Shown: in pieces, positions 45,092-53,415 of the stretch
Numbering within the stretch: the stretch's first letter is position 1
Layout: the number at the start of each line of letters is the position of its first letter
The notes under the pieces: generated by a model
Seen by the model: the letters and a program-made list of their open reading frames with translations, nothing else
What the model was told of the DNA's origin: nothing
Database searches by the model: none
Source of the DNA: an uncultured Eubacteriales bacterium
GTDB taxonomy: Bacteria > Bacillota > Clostridia > Oscillospirales > UMGS1783
Direction: 5' to 3'
DNA length: 64,000 bases
NCBI GenBank assembly: GCA_934456365.1
Contig: CAKSHC010000002.1
Span: forward strand, 246,193 to 310,192
Program-made: the position numbers and the translations under genes

Positions 45092-47149
45092 TCACTCGTC
45101 TTTCTCGGCTTCTTTTTTGGCTTCCTCGATGACCTTCTGGGCCACGGGGGCGGGAGCCTCCTGGTAGCGGGTGAAGGCGAAGGAGAAGGAGCCGCGGCCG
45201 CGGGTCATGGAGCGGAGGTCGGTGGCGTAGGTGTGCATTTCGGCCATGGGGACCTCGGCGGTGATTTCCTGGAGCCCGTCTTCCGCGGGGTTCATGCCGA
45301 GCACGGCGCCGCGGCGCTTATTGAGGTCGGAGATGACGGCGCCCATGAGGGATTCGGGGACGAGCGTTTTCAGAGTGCCGATGGGCTCGAGCAGGACGGG
45401 GTTGGCCTGCGGCAGGCCGGCTTTGAAGGCAAGGCCTGCGGCGACCTTGAAGGCCAGCTCGTTGGAATCGACGGGGTGGTAGGAGCCGTCGAGAAGGGTG
45501 GCTTTGAGGCCGACGACGGGGTAGCCGGCGAGCACGCCCTTCTGGGTGGCTTCGCGCAGCCCCTTTTCGACGGCGGGGAAATAGTTTTTCGGGACCGAGC
45601 CGCCGAAGACCTTTTCCTCGAAGACGAGATCGTCGCTGTCGCAGGGCTCGAATTCGATCCAGACGTGGCCGTACTGCCCGTGGCCGCCCGACTGCTTTTT
45701 GTGCTTGCCCTCGACCTTGACCTTTTTGCGGATGGTTTCGCGGTAGGGGACGCGGGGCGTTTTGAGGACGACTTCGGTGCCGAATTTATTCTTGAGCTTG
45801 GCCATGGTGACCTCGAGGTGGAGCTGGCCGAGGCCGGAAACGATCTGCTCCTTGGTTTCGCGGTCGACGTGGTAGGTGAAGGTGCGGTCCTCCTCCGAGA
45901 GCTTCTGGAGGCCGGCGGCGATTTTGTCCTCATCGCCCTTATTTTTGGCGGTGATGGCCAGGCTGATGCAGGGCTTGGGCAGGGCGAGCTCGGGCAGACG
46001 GACCTTGCGGGAGGGGGCGCAGAGCGTGTCTCCCGTTTGGGTGCCGGAGAGCTTGGTGGTGACGCCGATGTCGCCGCAGGCGAGGTGCGGGACCTCGATC
46101 TGCTTTTTGCCGAGCATGGTATAGATGCGGCCGATTTTTTCGGTGATTTCGGCGCGGGAGTTCCAAACAGAGGAGTCGGGATTCAGGGATCCGGTTTCAA
46201 TGCGGAAATAGGACATTTTGCCGACGAAGGGGTCGGCGATCGTTTTGAAGACGATGGCGGCGAAGGGCTCGGTTTCGCCGACGGGGAGCTCGATTTCCTT
46301 GCCGGATTCATCGGCGGCGCGCACCGAACGGTGGGCCAGTGGCGAGGGGAAGGCGGCGACGACGTTGTCGAGGAAGAGGATCATGGAGCCGGGATCGGGG
46401 GCGCAGCCGGCGAAGACGGGCTTGAGGGAGCCGTCTGCAATGCCGCGGGCGACGCCGGAGAGGAGCTCTTCTTTGGTGAAGGGCTCGTCGGCGAAATATT
46501 TTTCCATGAGGGCCTCGTCGGTTTCGGCGACGGCCTCGCTGATCTGATGGAGATGCTCGGAAACGTCGAGATCCGAGGGGTAGGGGATTTCCTTGCCGGT
46601 CAGGTCGACGGCCTTTTCATGCAGAAGATCCATATAGCCGACGCGCTTTCCGTCGCGCAGGATGGGCATGGTCAGCGGGCAGACGCCGGGGCCGAAGGAC
46701 GATTCGATCTGAGCGAGGGTCTGGAAGAAGTCGGTATGTTCTTCGTCGAGGCGGGTGACGAAGAAGGCGACGCCCTTGCCGCGGGAGCGCTTATAGAGCT
46801 GCTCGGTGCCGACGTCGACCCCGTCTTTGGCGCTGACGATGAGCAGGGTGACGTCTGCGGCGCGGATGCCCTGGATGGCCTCGCTGACAAAGCCGAGGTA
46901 GCCGGGGGTATCGATGAAGTTGATCTTGGTGTTTTTCCATTCGGCGGGGCAGAGCGAGGCCGAGAGAGAAACCTGGCGCTTGATCTCTTCGGTGCCGTAG
47001 TCGGAACAGGTATTGCCCGAGGCGATATTTCCCGGACGATCGATCGCTTTCGAGGCGAAAAGCAGAGCCTCGGTCAGCGTTGTTTTACCGTGAGAGCCGT
47101 GACCGGCGATACAGATGTTGCGCAAGGCGGACGATGCGTAGTCTTTCAT
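45092..47149 (-). CDS. Elongation factor G paralogue (FusA2-like)
   Basis: 685 residues. GTPase motifs: CIAGHGSHGKTTLTEALL (G1), FIDTPGYLGF (G3), and TRLDEEH where canonical EF-G has NKMD (G4). Domains II-V follow, with GHGQYGHVWIEFEP in domain IV and RGRGSFSFAFTRYQ near the end. This is the second EF-G type of Firmicutes and Actinobacteria, whose role differs from translocation and is poorly defined; the altered G4 and shortened domain IV loop argue against it being the main EF-G. The ATG at 47147-47149 has AAAGGAGG 9 bases upstream. Confidence 0.92.
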   Translation of the reverse strand: MKDYASSALRNICIAGHGSHGKTTLTEALLFASKAIDRPGNIASGNTCSDYGTEEIKRQVSLSASLCPAEWKNTKINFIDTPGYLGFVSEAIQGIRAADVTLLIVSAKDGVDVGTEQLYKRSRGKGVAFFVTRLDEEHTDFFQTLAQIESSFGPGVCPLTMPILRDGKRVGYMDLLHEKAVDLTGKEIPYPSDLDVSEHLHQISEAVAETDEALMEKYFADEPFTKEELLSGVARGIADGSLKPVFAGCAPDPGSMILFLDNVVAAFPSPLAHRSVRAADESGKEIELPVGETEPFAAIVFKTIADPFVGKMSYFRIETGSLNPDSSVWNSRAEITEKIGRIYTMLGKKQIEVPHLACGDIGVTTKLSGTQTGDTLCAPSRKVRLPELALPKPCISLAITAKNKGDEDKIAAGLQKLSEEDRTFTYHVDRETKEQIVSGLGQLHLEVTMAKLKNKFGTEVVLKTPRVPYRETIRKKVKVEGKHKKQSGGHGQYGHVWIEFEPCDSDDLVFEEKVFGGSVPKNYFPAVEKGLREATQKGVLAGYPVVGLKATLLDGSYHPVDSNELAFKVAAGLAFKAGLPQANPVLLEPIGTLKTLVPESLMGAVISDLNKRRGAVLGMNPAEDGLQEITAEVPMAEMHTYATDLRSMTRGRGSFSFAFTRYQEAPAPVAQKVIEEAKKEAEKDE

Positions 47150-47195
47150 TCGAGAAACCTCCTTTTTGCGGCGCTCCGGCCGCTCATATGAGACC

Positions 47196-47224
47196 ATTAT
47201 AATCGAGTTTGTCATTCATTGCAA
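47196..47224 (-). promoter_or_regulatory. Promoter of the EF-G-like gene
   Basis: TTGCAA (47219-47224), 17-base spacer, TATAAT (47196-47201) on the minus strand. Confidence 0.85.
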
Positions 47225-47282
47225 TAAATTTCTTATTTTTTATGAAAAATTGTTAAAAGCGCCTACGGGGATGAATTGCGTC

Positions 47283-47311
47283 TTGCGGGGCGGGCGGGAG
47301 AATGGTACAAT
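47283..47311 (+). promoter_or_regulatory. Promoter of the pgeF-sbcD-yhaN operon
   Basis: TTGCGG (47283-47288), 17-base spacer, TACAAT (47306-47311). Confidence 0.75.
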
Positions 47312-47338
47312 AAAATTTAATAGAAAGGGGGAGCGTCG

Positions 47339-48148
47339 ATGGAGAGGGGTTTTTGCCGCGAAAGAGCGGACGGAGTGGAATTTCTGACGATACCGGACTT
47401 TGAGCGGGCGGGGTTTCGCGCGGTGTTTTCGACGCGGATCGGCGGGGTGAGCGAGGGAGGGCTTTCCTCGCTCAATCTGGGCCTTTCGCGGGGCGAGCCG
47501 GCCGAGCGGACGCGGGAAAACTACCGTCGGATCTGCGCGGCGGCCGGTCTGGAGGAGGCTTCTCTTGTGATGGCGGCGCAGACCCACACGGCCAACGTGC
47601 GCCGGGTTTTCTTCGCCGATCGGGGCGAGGGGCTTTTGCGGCGGGAGTTTGCGGATGTGGACGGGCTGGCGACCGACGAGCGCGGGGTGACGCTGGTGAC
47701 CTTTCATGCCGACTGCACGCCGATCTTTTTAGCCGATCCGCGCACCCGGGCCATGGCGCTTCTGCATGCGGGCTGGCGGGGCACGGCGGCCGGGATGGCG
47801 CAGGCGGGAGTGGATTTTCTGACGCGGACCTTCGGGGCGCGCCCGCAGGAGCTTTTGGCGGCCATCGGGCCCTCGGCGGGCGGATGCTGCTATGAGGTGT
47901 CGGATGAGGTGGCGAAGGCTCTGGCGGTGCGGGGTGGCGCCTGCTGCCGCCCCGGGCGGCCGGGGCATCAAATGGCGGATCTCTGGGAGGCCAACCGCCG
48001 CCAGCTGCTCGACGCGGGGGTGCGGGAGGAAAATCTGACGATCTGCGGGGAGTGCACCGTGTGCTGCCCGGAGCTTTATTATTCACATCGGGTGCAGGGA
48101 GCCGACCGGGGAAGCATGGCGGCGTTTCTGACAAGGAGGGACGTATGA
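47339..48148 (+). CDS. pgeF: Peptidoglycan editing factor PgeF (YfiH/laccase domain)
   Basis: 269 residues. Motifs of the family: AVFSTRIGGVSEG, AAQTHTANVRRV (His), TFHADCTPIFLADP (His-x-x-Cys), ALLHAGWRGTAAG (His) and GECTVCCPELYYSHR; the two His and Cys form the metal site. PgeF removes L-Ser wrongly added in place of L-Ala in peptidoglycan precursors; older names call it polyphenol oxidase. AAAGGGGG precedes the ATG. Overlaps the next gene by 4 bases. Confidence 0.93.
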   Translation: MERGFCRERADGVEFLTIPDFERAGFRAVFSTRIGGVSEGGLSSLNLGLSRGEPAERTRENYRRICAAAGLEEASLVMAAQTHTANVRRVFFADRGEGLLRREFADVDGLATDERGVTLVTFHADCTPIFLADPRTRAMALLHAGWRGTAAGMAQAGVDFLTRTFGARPQELLAAIGPSAGGCCYEVSDEVAKALAVRGGACCRPGRPGHQMADLWEANRRQLLDAGVREENLTICGECTVCCPELYYSHRVQGADRGSMAAFLTRRDV

Positions 48149-49248
48149 TTCGGATCGTGCATATTGCGGACGTGCATCTGGACACGCCGATGACGGCTTT
48201 GCCGCCGGCTCTTGCCGCGGCGCGGCGGGAGAGCCTGCGGGAGGAATTCCGGCGGGTTCTGACCCGGGCGGGCGAGGCCGGGGTGGAGGCCGTGCTTCTT
48301 TGCGGGGATTTATTCGATTCCAACCGGGTGACGCCGGGCTCGGCGCGGATTTTGCCCGAAACGGCGCGGAAATTCCCCAAAACGCATTATTTTGTGGCTC
48401 CGGGCAACCACGACTGCCTGACGGCATCTTCCCCTTACCGGACGATGGACCGGCCGGAAAACCTGGTGATTTTCGATCAGGGGCGCATCGAGCGGGTGGA
48501 TCTGCCGGGGGCGAGCGTGTACGGCTACGGATGTTTGCAGGAAAACAGCGACCGGTCGCCTTTGGCGGGGTTTCATGTGGAGGATCCCGAGCGGGTGAAT
48601 CTTTTCTGCCTGCACGCGCAGGTGCAGGGCTTCGGAGGGCACGCGGCCTATTCGCCCATCACCCTTTCCGAGATCGCGGCAAGCGGGGTGGATTATCTGG
48701 CTTTGGGGCATGTGCACGCCTGCTCGGGAGTTCTGAAGGCCGGAGGAACCCACTATGCCTATCCGGGGGTGCTTTGCGGCCGGGGCTTTGACGAGACGGG
48801 GCGCAAGGGCTATCTGGCGGGGCAGGTGGATCGCGGGGCGGTGCGTTTGGGCTTTTTGGAAACGGGCGCGCCGACCTTTGAATGGGTGCGCGCCGAGCTC
48901 AACGGAGCGCAGAGCATGCGCGAGGTGTGCGAGCTGGCCGAGCGGGCGGTGGAAGGATTGCCGGACGAAACCCTTCTCAAGCTGACGCTGGCCGGAACGC
49001 GGCGGGCCGATCTTCTGATGCACCGGCCGGCCTTGCAGGCGGCTCTGGGACGGTTTGCCTTCTGCCGGATCGAGGACGAGACCCGCCTGGCGCGGGAGTA
49101 TGAGAAGCTGATGCTGGAAAACACGCTGCGGGGCATTTACCTGCGCAGGCTTTCGGCCATGGACGCGCCGGAGGAAATACGGGAGAAGGCTGTCAGCCTG
49201 GGGCTGGCGGCGCTTTCGGGAGAGGAGCTGGCCGACTGTGAGGATTGA
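48145..49248 (+). CDS. SbcD/YhaO-like DNA repair metallophosphoesterase
   Basis: 367 residues. Mre11/SbcD motifs: IVHIADVHLDTP, LLCGDLFDSNRV, VAPGNHDCLT, LFCLHAQVQG and LALGHVHACSG. With the neighbouring YhaN-like ATPase it should form the nuclease subunit of an SbcCD-type complex (YhaO/YhaN in Bacillus) that processes DNA ends. Its 3' end overlaps the ATPase start by 11 bases. The C-terminal about 100 residues are helical and probably bind the coiled coil. Confidence 0.93.
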   Translation: MIRIVHIADVHLDTPMTALPPALAAARRESLREEFRRVLTRAGEAGVEAVLLCGDLFDSNRVTPGSARILPETARKFPKTHYFVAPGNHDCLTASSPYRTMDRPENLVIFDQGRIERVDLPGASVYGYGCLQENSDRSPLAGFHVEDPERVNLFCLHAQVQGFGGHAAYSPITLSEIAASGVDYLALGHVHACSGVLKAGGTHYAYPGVLCGRGFDETGRKGYLAGQVDRGAVRLGFLETGAPTFEWVRAELNGAQSMREVCELAERAVEGLPDETLLKLTLAGTRRADLLMHRPALQAALGRFAFCRIEDETRLAREYEKLMLENTLRGIYLRRLSAMDAPEEIREKAVSLGLAALSGEELADCED

Positions 49249-51175
49249 AAAGCTGGAAATTGAAGGGTTCGGCAAGCTGACCGATCGGACGGTGGCGCTG
49301 GGAGAGGGGCTGAACGTGTGCTACGCGCCCAACGAAACGGGCAAGAGCACGCTGGCGGCCTTTCTGAAATATCTTTTGTATGGGTTCCGCTCGCGCGGAG
49401 GCAAGCGCGGGGCGCTCACGGCCCGGCAGAAATACGCGCCCTGGACGGGCGGCGAGCCGCGGGGAGCGATGACGCTTTCGACCGGGCGGGGGCGGGTGAA
49501 TCTGTCGCGCCGAGGCAGCGGCGCGCCGCTTCTGCACGACGCGCTGACCGGCGCGGCCCTGCCGCTGGGCGGCGAGCCGGGCGAGAGCTTTTACGGCGTT
49601 TCTCTGGACACCTTTGAGAGCACGGCCTTTTTCGGTCAAAACGAGCTGGGCGCGCTCAAGATGGAGGAGGTGGAGGAGCGGCTGAAGAACCTGGTGACCG
49701 GCGGCGACGAAAGCATTTCCTTCGAAGCGGCGCAGAAGGCTTTGCGGGCGGGGGTGAACCGCCTGGACAACGGGCGTGGCGGCGGACGGCTTCCGCGGCT
49801 GCGGGCCGAGCTTTCCGGGCTTTCCTGCCAGCTGGAATCGGCCGACGCGGCACAGCAGGCGCTGGGCGCGATGCGGGAGAGGGTGCAGACGGCCTCTGCC
49901 GAGCTTGTACGCGCCCGCCGGGAGGCGGAGCGGCTTTCCCGGGAGCGCGAGGAGCGGGGCCGGGAGCTGGATCGGGCGCTTTCCGGGCGGATGGCGCAGG
50001 AGCAGAAGGTCCGCGCGGCCACGCAGGAGCAGCTGGCAGCGGCGCGAGCGCGGCTGCGTGGCCGGAGCCGGGAGGAGCTGGACGAGCTGCGGGGCGCCCT
50101 GGAGCGTTTGGCGGCTTATCGGGAGCTCGGCGCGCAGGAGCCGGCTGAGCCGGTCGGAAGACCGGGGCGGTTTTTGTGGATCCCGGGGCTGGCTCTGCTT
50201 TTGGGGGCTTTGGCGCTTGGGGCGACTGTGGCCCTCGGGCGGCTCTCGCTGCCGCTTTGGGCGGCTGCTGCTTTGGCGGTCGCCTCCCTGGGGCTTCTGA
50301 TCCCGGGGCTTTGCGCGGCGGGGAGAACGGGGCGCGAGCGGCGCGAGGCGGCGCGGGAGCGGGAACGTCGGGCGGCGATCTTACGGGAAGCGGCCTCCCT
50401 GGACTGGCGGCTGGCCAGCGAGCTGGGCGCGGGGCAGGATTATGCGGCGCAGCTCAAGGCCCTGCAGGCCGACTGGGAGCTTTTGCAGCAGGCGGCAGTC
50501 TTCCCGGAGCAGGCTGTGCTTTCGCCCGAGGCCAACCGGCTGCGCGACGCGCGCTACGGTGAGCTTTCGCGCGCGCTTTCGGCGGCGCAGGAAACCGTGC
50601 ACCGGCTGGAGCCGCAGGTGAGCCGGGAGGAGGCGACGGTTTCGGAGCGTTCGGCCTCTCTGGAGGATCCGGCGGCGATCCGGGAGCGCATGGCAGCCTT
50701 GCAGGAGGAGCTCCTGCGGGCCGAGAAGCTTCTGGCGGCCTATCGGCTTTCCCTTTCGGCTCTGGACGAGGCACACCGGGAAATGGCGCATCTTTTCTCG
50801 CCGATTCTGACCGAGAAGGCGGGAGAGATCCTTTCGCGCCTGACGCCGGGAACCGACCGGCGGGTGACGGTGGAGTCGGACGGGACGGTGCGGGTGACCG
50901 AGCGGGGAGTGACCCGCCCGCTCGAAGCCTACAGCGCGGGCACGGCCGACGCGGCCTACATCGCTCTGCGGCTGGGGCTTGTGGAGATGCTTTACGGCGA
51001 AGAGAAGCCGCCCCTGATCTTTGACGATACCTTTGCCAATCTGGATGAAGCGCGGGCGGGGGCGATGCTGCGGCTTTTGGCTCAGTGGGGAAAGGACGAG
51101 CAGATCCTTTACTTCACCTGCCGGGATCCCGAGCCGCTTCTGCGGGGGGCGGAATATTCCCGTCTGAACTTATGA
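49238..51175 (+). CDS. YhaN/SbcC-like coiled-coil ATPase with membrane hairpin
   Basis: 645 residues from a GTG start. ABC/SMC-type head: FGKLTDRTVALGEGLNVCYAPNETGKSTLAAFL (Walker A APNETGKST, residues about 30-38) and, at the C-terminus, signature-like EAYSAGTADAAYIALRLGLV and Walker B PPLIFDDTFANLD. Between lie long coiled coils interrupted at residues 308-362 by a hydrophobic hairpin (RFLWIPGLALLLGALALG ... LAVASLGLLIPGLC), two membrane helices at the tip of the coil. This is known for some YhaN-type proteins and would tether the nuclease complex to the membrane. Overlaps its neighbours on both sides. Confidence 0.9.
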   Translation: MRIEKLEIEGFGKLTDRTVALGEGLNVCYAPNETGKSTLAAFLKYLLYGFRSRGGKRGALTARQKYAPWTGGEPRGAMTLSTGRGRVNLSRRGSGAPLLHDALTGAALPLGGEPGESFYGVSLDTFESTAFFGQNELGALKMEEVEERLKNLVTGGDESISFEAAQKALRAGVNRLDNGRGGGRLPRLRAELSGLSCQLESADAAQQALGAMRERVQTASAELVRARREAERLSREREERGRELDRALSGRMAQEQKVRAATQEQLAAARARLRGRSREELDELRGALERLAAYRELGAQEPAEPVGRPGRFLWIPGLALLLGALALGATVALGRLSLPLWAAAALAVASLGLLIPGLCAAGRTGRERREAARERERRAAILREAASLDWRLASELGAGQDYAAQLKALQADWELLQQAAVFPEQAVLSPEANRLRDARYGELSRALSAAQETVHRLEPQVSREEATVSERSASLEDPAAIRERMAALQEELLRAEKLLAAYRLSLSALDEAHREMAHLFSPILTEKAGEILSRLTPGTDRRVTVESDGTVRVTERGVTRPLEAYSAGTADAAYIALRLGLVEMLYGEEKPPLIFDDTFANLDEARAGAMLRLLAQWGKDEQILYFTCRDPEPLLRGAEYSRLNL

Positions 51176-51717
51176 AGACGCGCATTCCGGCCGCGATTTT
51201 AGCGGCTTTGGGGCTTCTTGCGATGGCTGCGGGCGTGCTGGTTCTGGTGCGCGCCGTGCCCTCCTGCGGGGCGATGACGGCGGTGAGCCGGGCGGGCGAC
51301 GAGGCGGAGCTGGAGGTCGCCTTGATCGACGAGGCCTTTGCGAGCTACGGGAGCCTGGGTTTTCATGTGGCCTCGGGGGCGGACGGGTATCTTTATGTGG
51401 TGGCGATGGAGGAGAGGGAATTTTCCTCCCGGTTTGCCGCGCTGGCCCGCTACACCCGCGAGGGCGGGGACTATCCCGGGCGCGTGAAGCTGCGCGGGGT
51501 TGTGTATGAAATGCCGAATGAACTGGCGGCTGCGGCCTCGGACTACTGGGGCGAGGGCGATTCGGCCTTTCTGCAGCGGTTCGGCACGCTGTTTCTCAAC
51601 GGGGCTTCCCGGCCGCGTGCGGTGCTGGGCTGGGGGCTTTCGGGCGGCGGGCTGTTTTTGGTTTCCGGCGCGGTTTTTCTGGAGCTTCACAGGCGGCGAA
51701 AAAAGGCCGCGGGATAA
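51172..51717 (+). CDS. Membrane protein of unknown function in the yhaN operon
   Basis: 181 residues with a helix at each end (residues 6-27 and 150-172, ending RRRKKAAG) and an extracytoplasmic middle (ELEVALIDEAFASYGSLGFH, YLYVVAMEEREFSSRFAALARYT). I do not recognise it. Its ATG overlaps the yhaN stop (ATGA), so it is coupled to the nuclease genes; the terminator follows it directly. Confidence 0.78.
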   Translation: MKTRIPAAILAALGLLAMAAGVLVLVRAVPSCGAMTAVSRAGDEAELEVALIDEAFASYGSLGFHVASGADGYLYVVAMEEREFSSRFAALARYTREGGDYPGRVKLRGVVYEMPNELAAAASDYWGEGDSAFLQRFGTLFLNGASRPRAVLGWGLSGGGLFLVSGAVFLELHRRRKKAAG

Positions 51718-51758
51718 AAAGAGCGCCCCTCGGAAGATTCCGAGGGGCGCCTTTTTGA
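51716..51758 (+). terminator. Bidirectional terminator
   Basis: AAAAAGAGCGCCCCTCGG / CCGAGGGGCGCCTTTTT stem with T-runs on both strands; also serves the convergent PFL-family gene. Confidence 0.9.
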
Positions 51759-51765
51759 TATGGAT

Positions 51766-53124
51766 TCAGTTTTTGAGGGCGGTTGTGGGGGAGGGGATGC
51801 GGCCGCCGCGGGCGATGAATTTTTCGCAGCTCCAGGGGTGGACGGGCAGGATGGGAGCGGTGCCTAAAAGGCCGCCGAATTCGACCTCGTCGCCGACGTC
51901 TTTTCCGATGACGGGGATGAGGCGGACGGCGGTGGTTTTGTGGTTGACGACGCCGATGGACATTTCGTCGGCGATGATGCCGGAGAGGGTGGCGGCGCTG
52001 GTGTGGCCGGGGACGGCGATCATATCGAGGCCGACCGAGCAGACGGCGGTCATGGCCTCGAGCTTATCGAGGCAGAGGCTGCCGGCGCGGGCGGCGTCGA
52101 TCATGCCGGCGTCTTCCGAGACGGGGATGAAGGCGCCCGAGAGCCCTCCGACCGAGGCGGCGGCGAAGAGGCCGCCTTTTTTCACGGCGTCGTTGAGGAG
52201 GGCGAGGCAGGCGGTGGTGCCGTGGGTGCCGCATTTTTCCAGCCCCATATCTTCCAGGATATGGGCGACCGAATCGCCGATGGCGGGGGTGGGAGCGAGG
52301 CTCAGGTCGACGATGCCGCAGGGCACGCCGAGCTCCGCGGCGGCCTCGCGGGCGACCAGCGCGCCCATGCGGGTGATTTTGAAGGCTGTTTTCTTGACGA
52401 CGTCGGCCAGCTCGGTGATGGAGCAGTCGCCGAGCTTCTGCAGGGCGGAATGGACGACGCCGGGGCCGGAAACGCCGACGTTGATGATGCGGTCGGGCTG
52501 GCCGACGCCGTGGAAGGCGCCCGCCATGAAGGGGTTATCCTCGGGGGCGTTGGCGAAGACGACCAGCTTGGCGCAGCCGATGCTGCCGCGCTCGCGGGTG
52601 GCTTCGGCGGTTTGCCGGATGACGCGGCCCATTTCGGCGACGGCGTCGAGGTTGATGCCGGCGCGGGAGGTGGCGACGTTGACGCTGGCGCAGCAGAGCT
52701 CGGTTTCGGCGAGGGCCTGCGGCAGGGAACGGATGAGCGTGTGGTCGGCGGGGGTGGCGCCGCCGTGGACGAGGGCGGAGAAGCCGCCGATGAAGTTGAC
52801 CCCGACCTGGCGGGCGGCGCGATCGAGCGCGCGGGCGACGGGGACGAAGGAATCGGTCCGGACGCTGGCGGCAGCGAGGGCGACGGGGGTGACGGCGATG
52901 CGCTTATGGATGATGGGGATGCCGTATTTTTTCTCGATCTGCTCGGCGACCGGCAGAAGGCGTTCGGCGCTTCTGGTGATTTTATCGTAGACGCGGCGGC
53001 AGAAGACCTCGGGATCGTCGCTCGCGCAGTCGAGCAGGGAAACGCCCATGGTGACGGTGCGGATGTCGAGGTTTTCGTCCTGGAGCATGTGGAGGGTTTC
53101 TAAGATATCCTGGTAATCAAGCAT
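51766..53124 (-). CDS. PFL-family (UPF0210, DUF711) protein
   Basis: 452 residues, full length for UPF0210. Recognisable blocks: NLDIRTVTMGVSLLDCAS, GVNFIGGFSALVHGGATP, SVNVATSRAGINLDAV, GQPDRIINVGVSGPGVVHSAL and IAVPGHTSAATLSGIIADE. It is a distant relative of pyruvate formate-lyase but without the glycyl radical motif; activity is unknown. Almost always next to a UPF0237 ACT-domain gene, as here (10 bases apart), which suggests control by an amino acid ligand. Confidence 0.93.
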   Translation of the reverse strand: MLDYQDILETLHMLQDENLDIRTVTMGVSLLDCASDDPEVFCRRVYDKITRSAERLLPVAEQIEKKYGIPIIHKRIAVTPVALAAASVRTDSFVPVARALDRAARQVGVNFIGGFSALVHGGATPADHTLIRSLPQALAETELCCASVNVATSRAGINLDAVAEMGRVIRQTAEATRERGSIGCAKLVVFANAPEDNPFMAGAFHGVGQPDRIINVGVSGPGVVHSALQKLGDCSITELADVVKKTAFKITRMGALVAREAAAELGVPCGIVDLSLAPTPAIGDSVAHILEDMGLEKCGTHGTTACLALLNDAVKKGGLFAAASVGGLSGAFIPVSEDAGMIDAARAGSLCLDKLEAMTAVCSVGLDMIAVPGHTSAATLSGIIADEMSIGVVNHKTTAVRLIPVIGKDVGDEVEFGGLLGTAPILPVHPWSCEKFIARGGRIPSPTTALKN

Positions 53125-53134
53125 GGCGGTTTCC

Positions 53135-53404
53135 TCAGATGCGGTGCATGGAATGGAAGATATCCTCGTGCATGGTATGGATCACGAGGCCCTCTTTTTC
53201 GCCGAGGGCGTTCAAGGCGTCGACCAGCTCGGTGAAGGGGACGGAGGCCTGGGAGATATCGGCGACCATGGTCATGGTGAAGTAGGAATCGACGACGTGT
53301 TGGGTGATGTCGAGGATATTGACGTTGTATTCGAGGCATTTGCCCGAAACCTTGGCGATGATGCCGACCTTATCGGCGCCGACGACGGTGATGACTGCTT
53401 TCAT
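53135..53404 (-). CDS. UPF0237 ACT-domain protein
   Basis: 89 residues, one ACT domain: MKAVITVVGADKVGIIAKVS, YNVNILDITQHVVDSYFTMT and EGLVIHTMHEDIFHSMHRI. It is the usual partner of UPF0210 proteins; ACT domains bind amino acids and regulate an attached or neighbouring enzyme. It follows nadE by 11 bases and precedes the PFL gene by 10. Confidence 0.94.
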   Translation of the reverse strand: MKAVITVVGADKVGIIAKVSGKCLEYNVNILDITQHVVDSYFTMTMVADISQASVPFTELVDALNALGEKEGLVIHTMHEDIFHSMHRI

Positions 53405-53415
53405 GGGGTTCTCCT

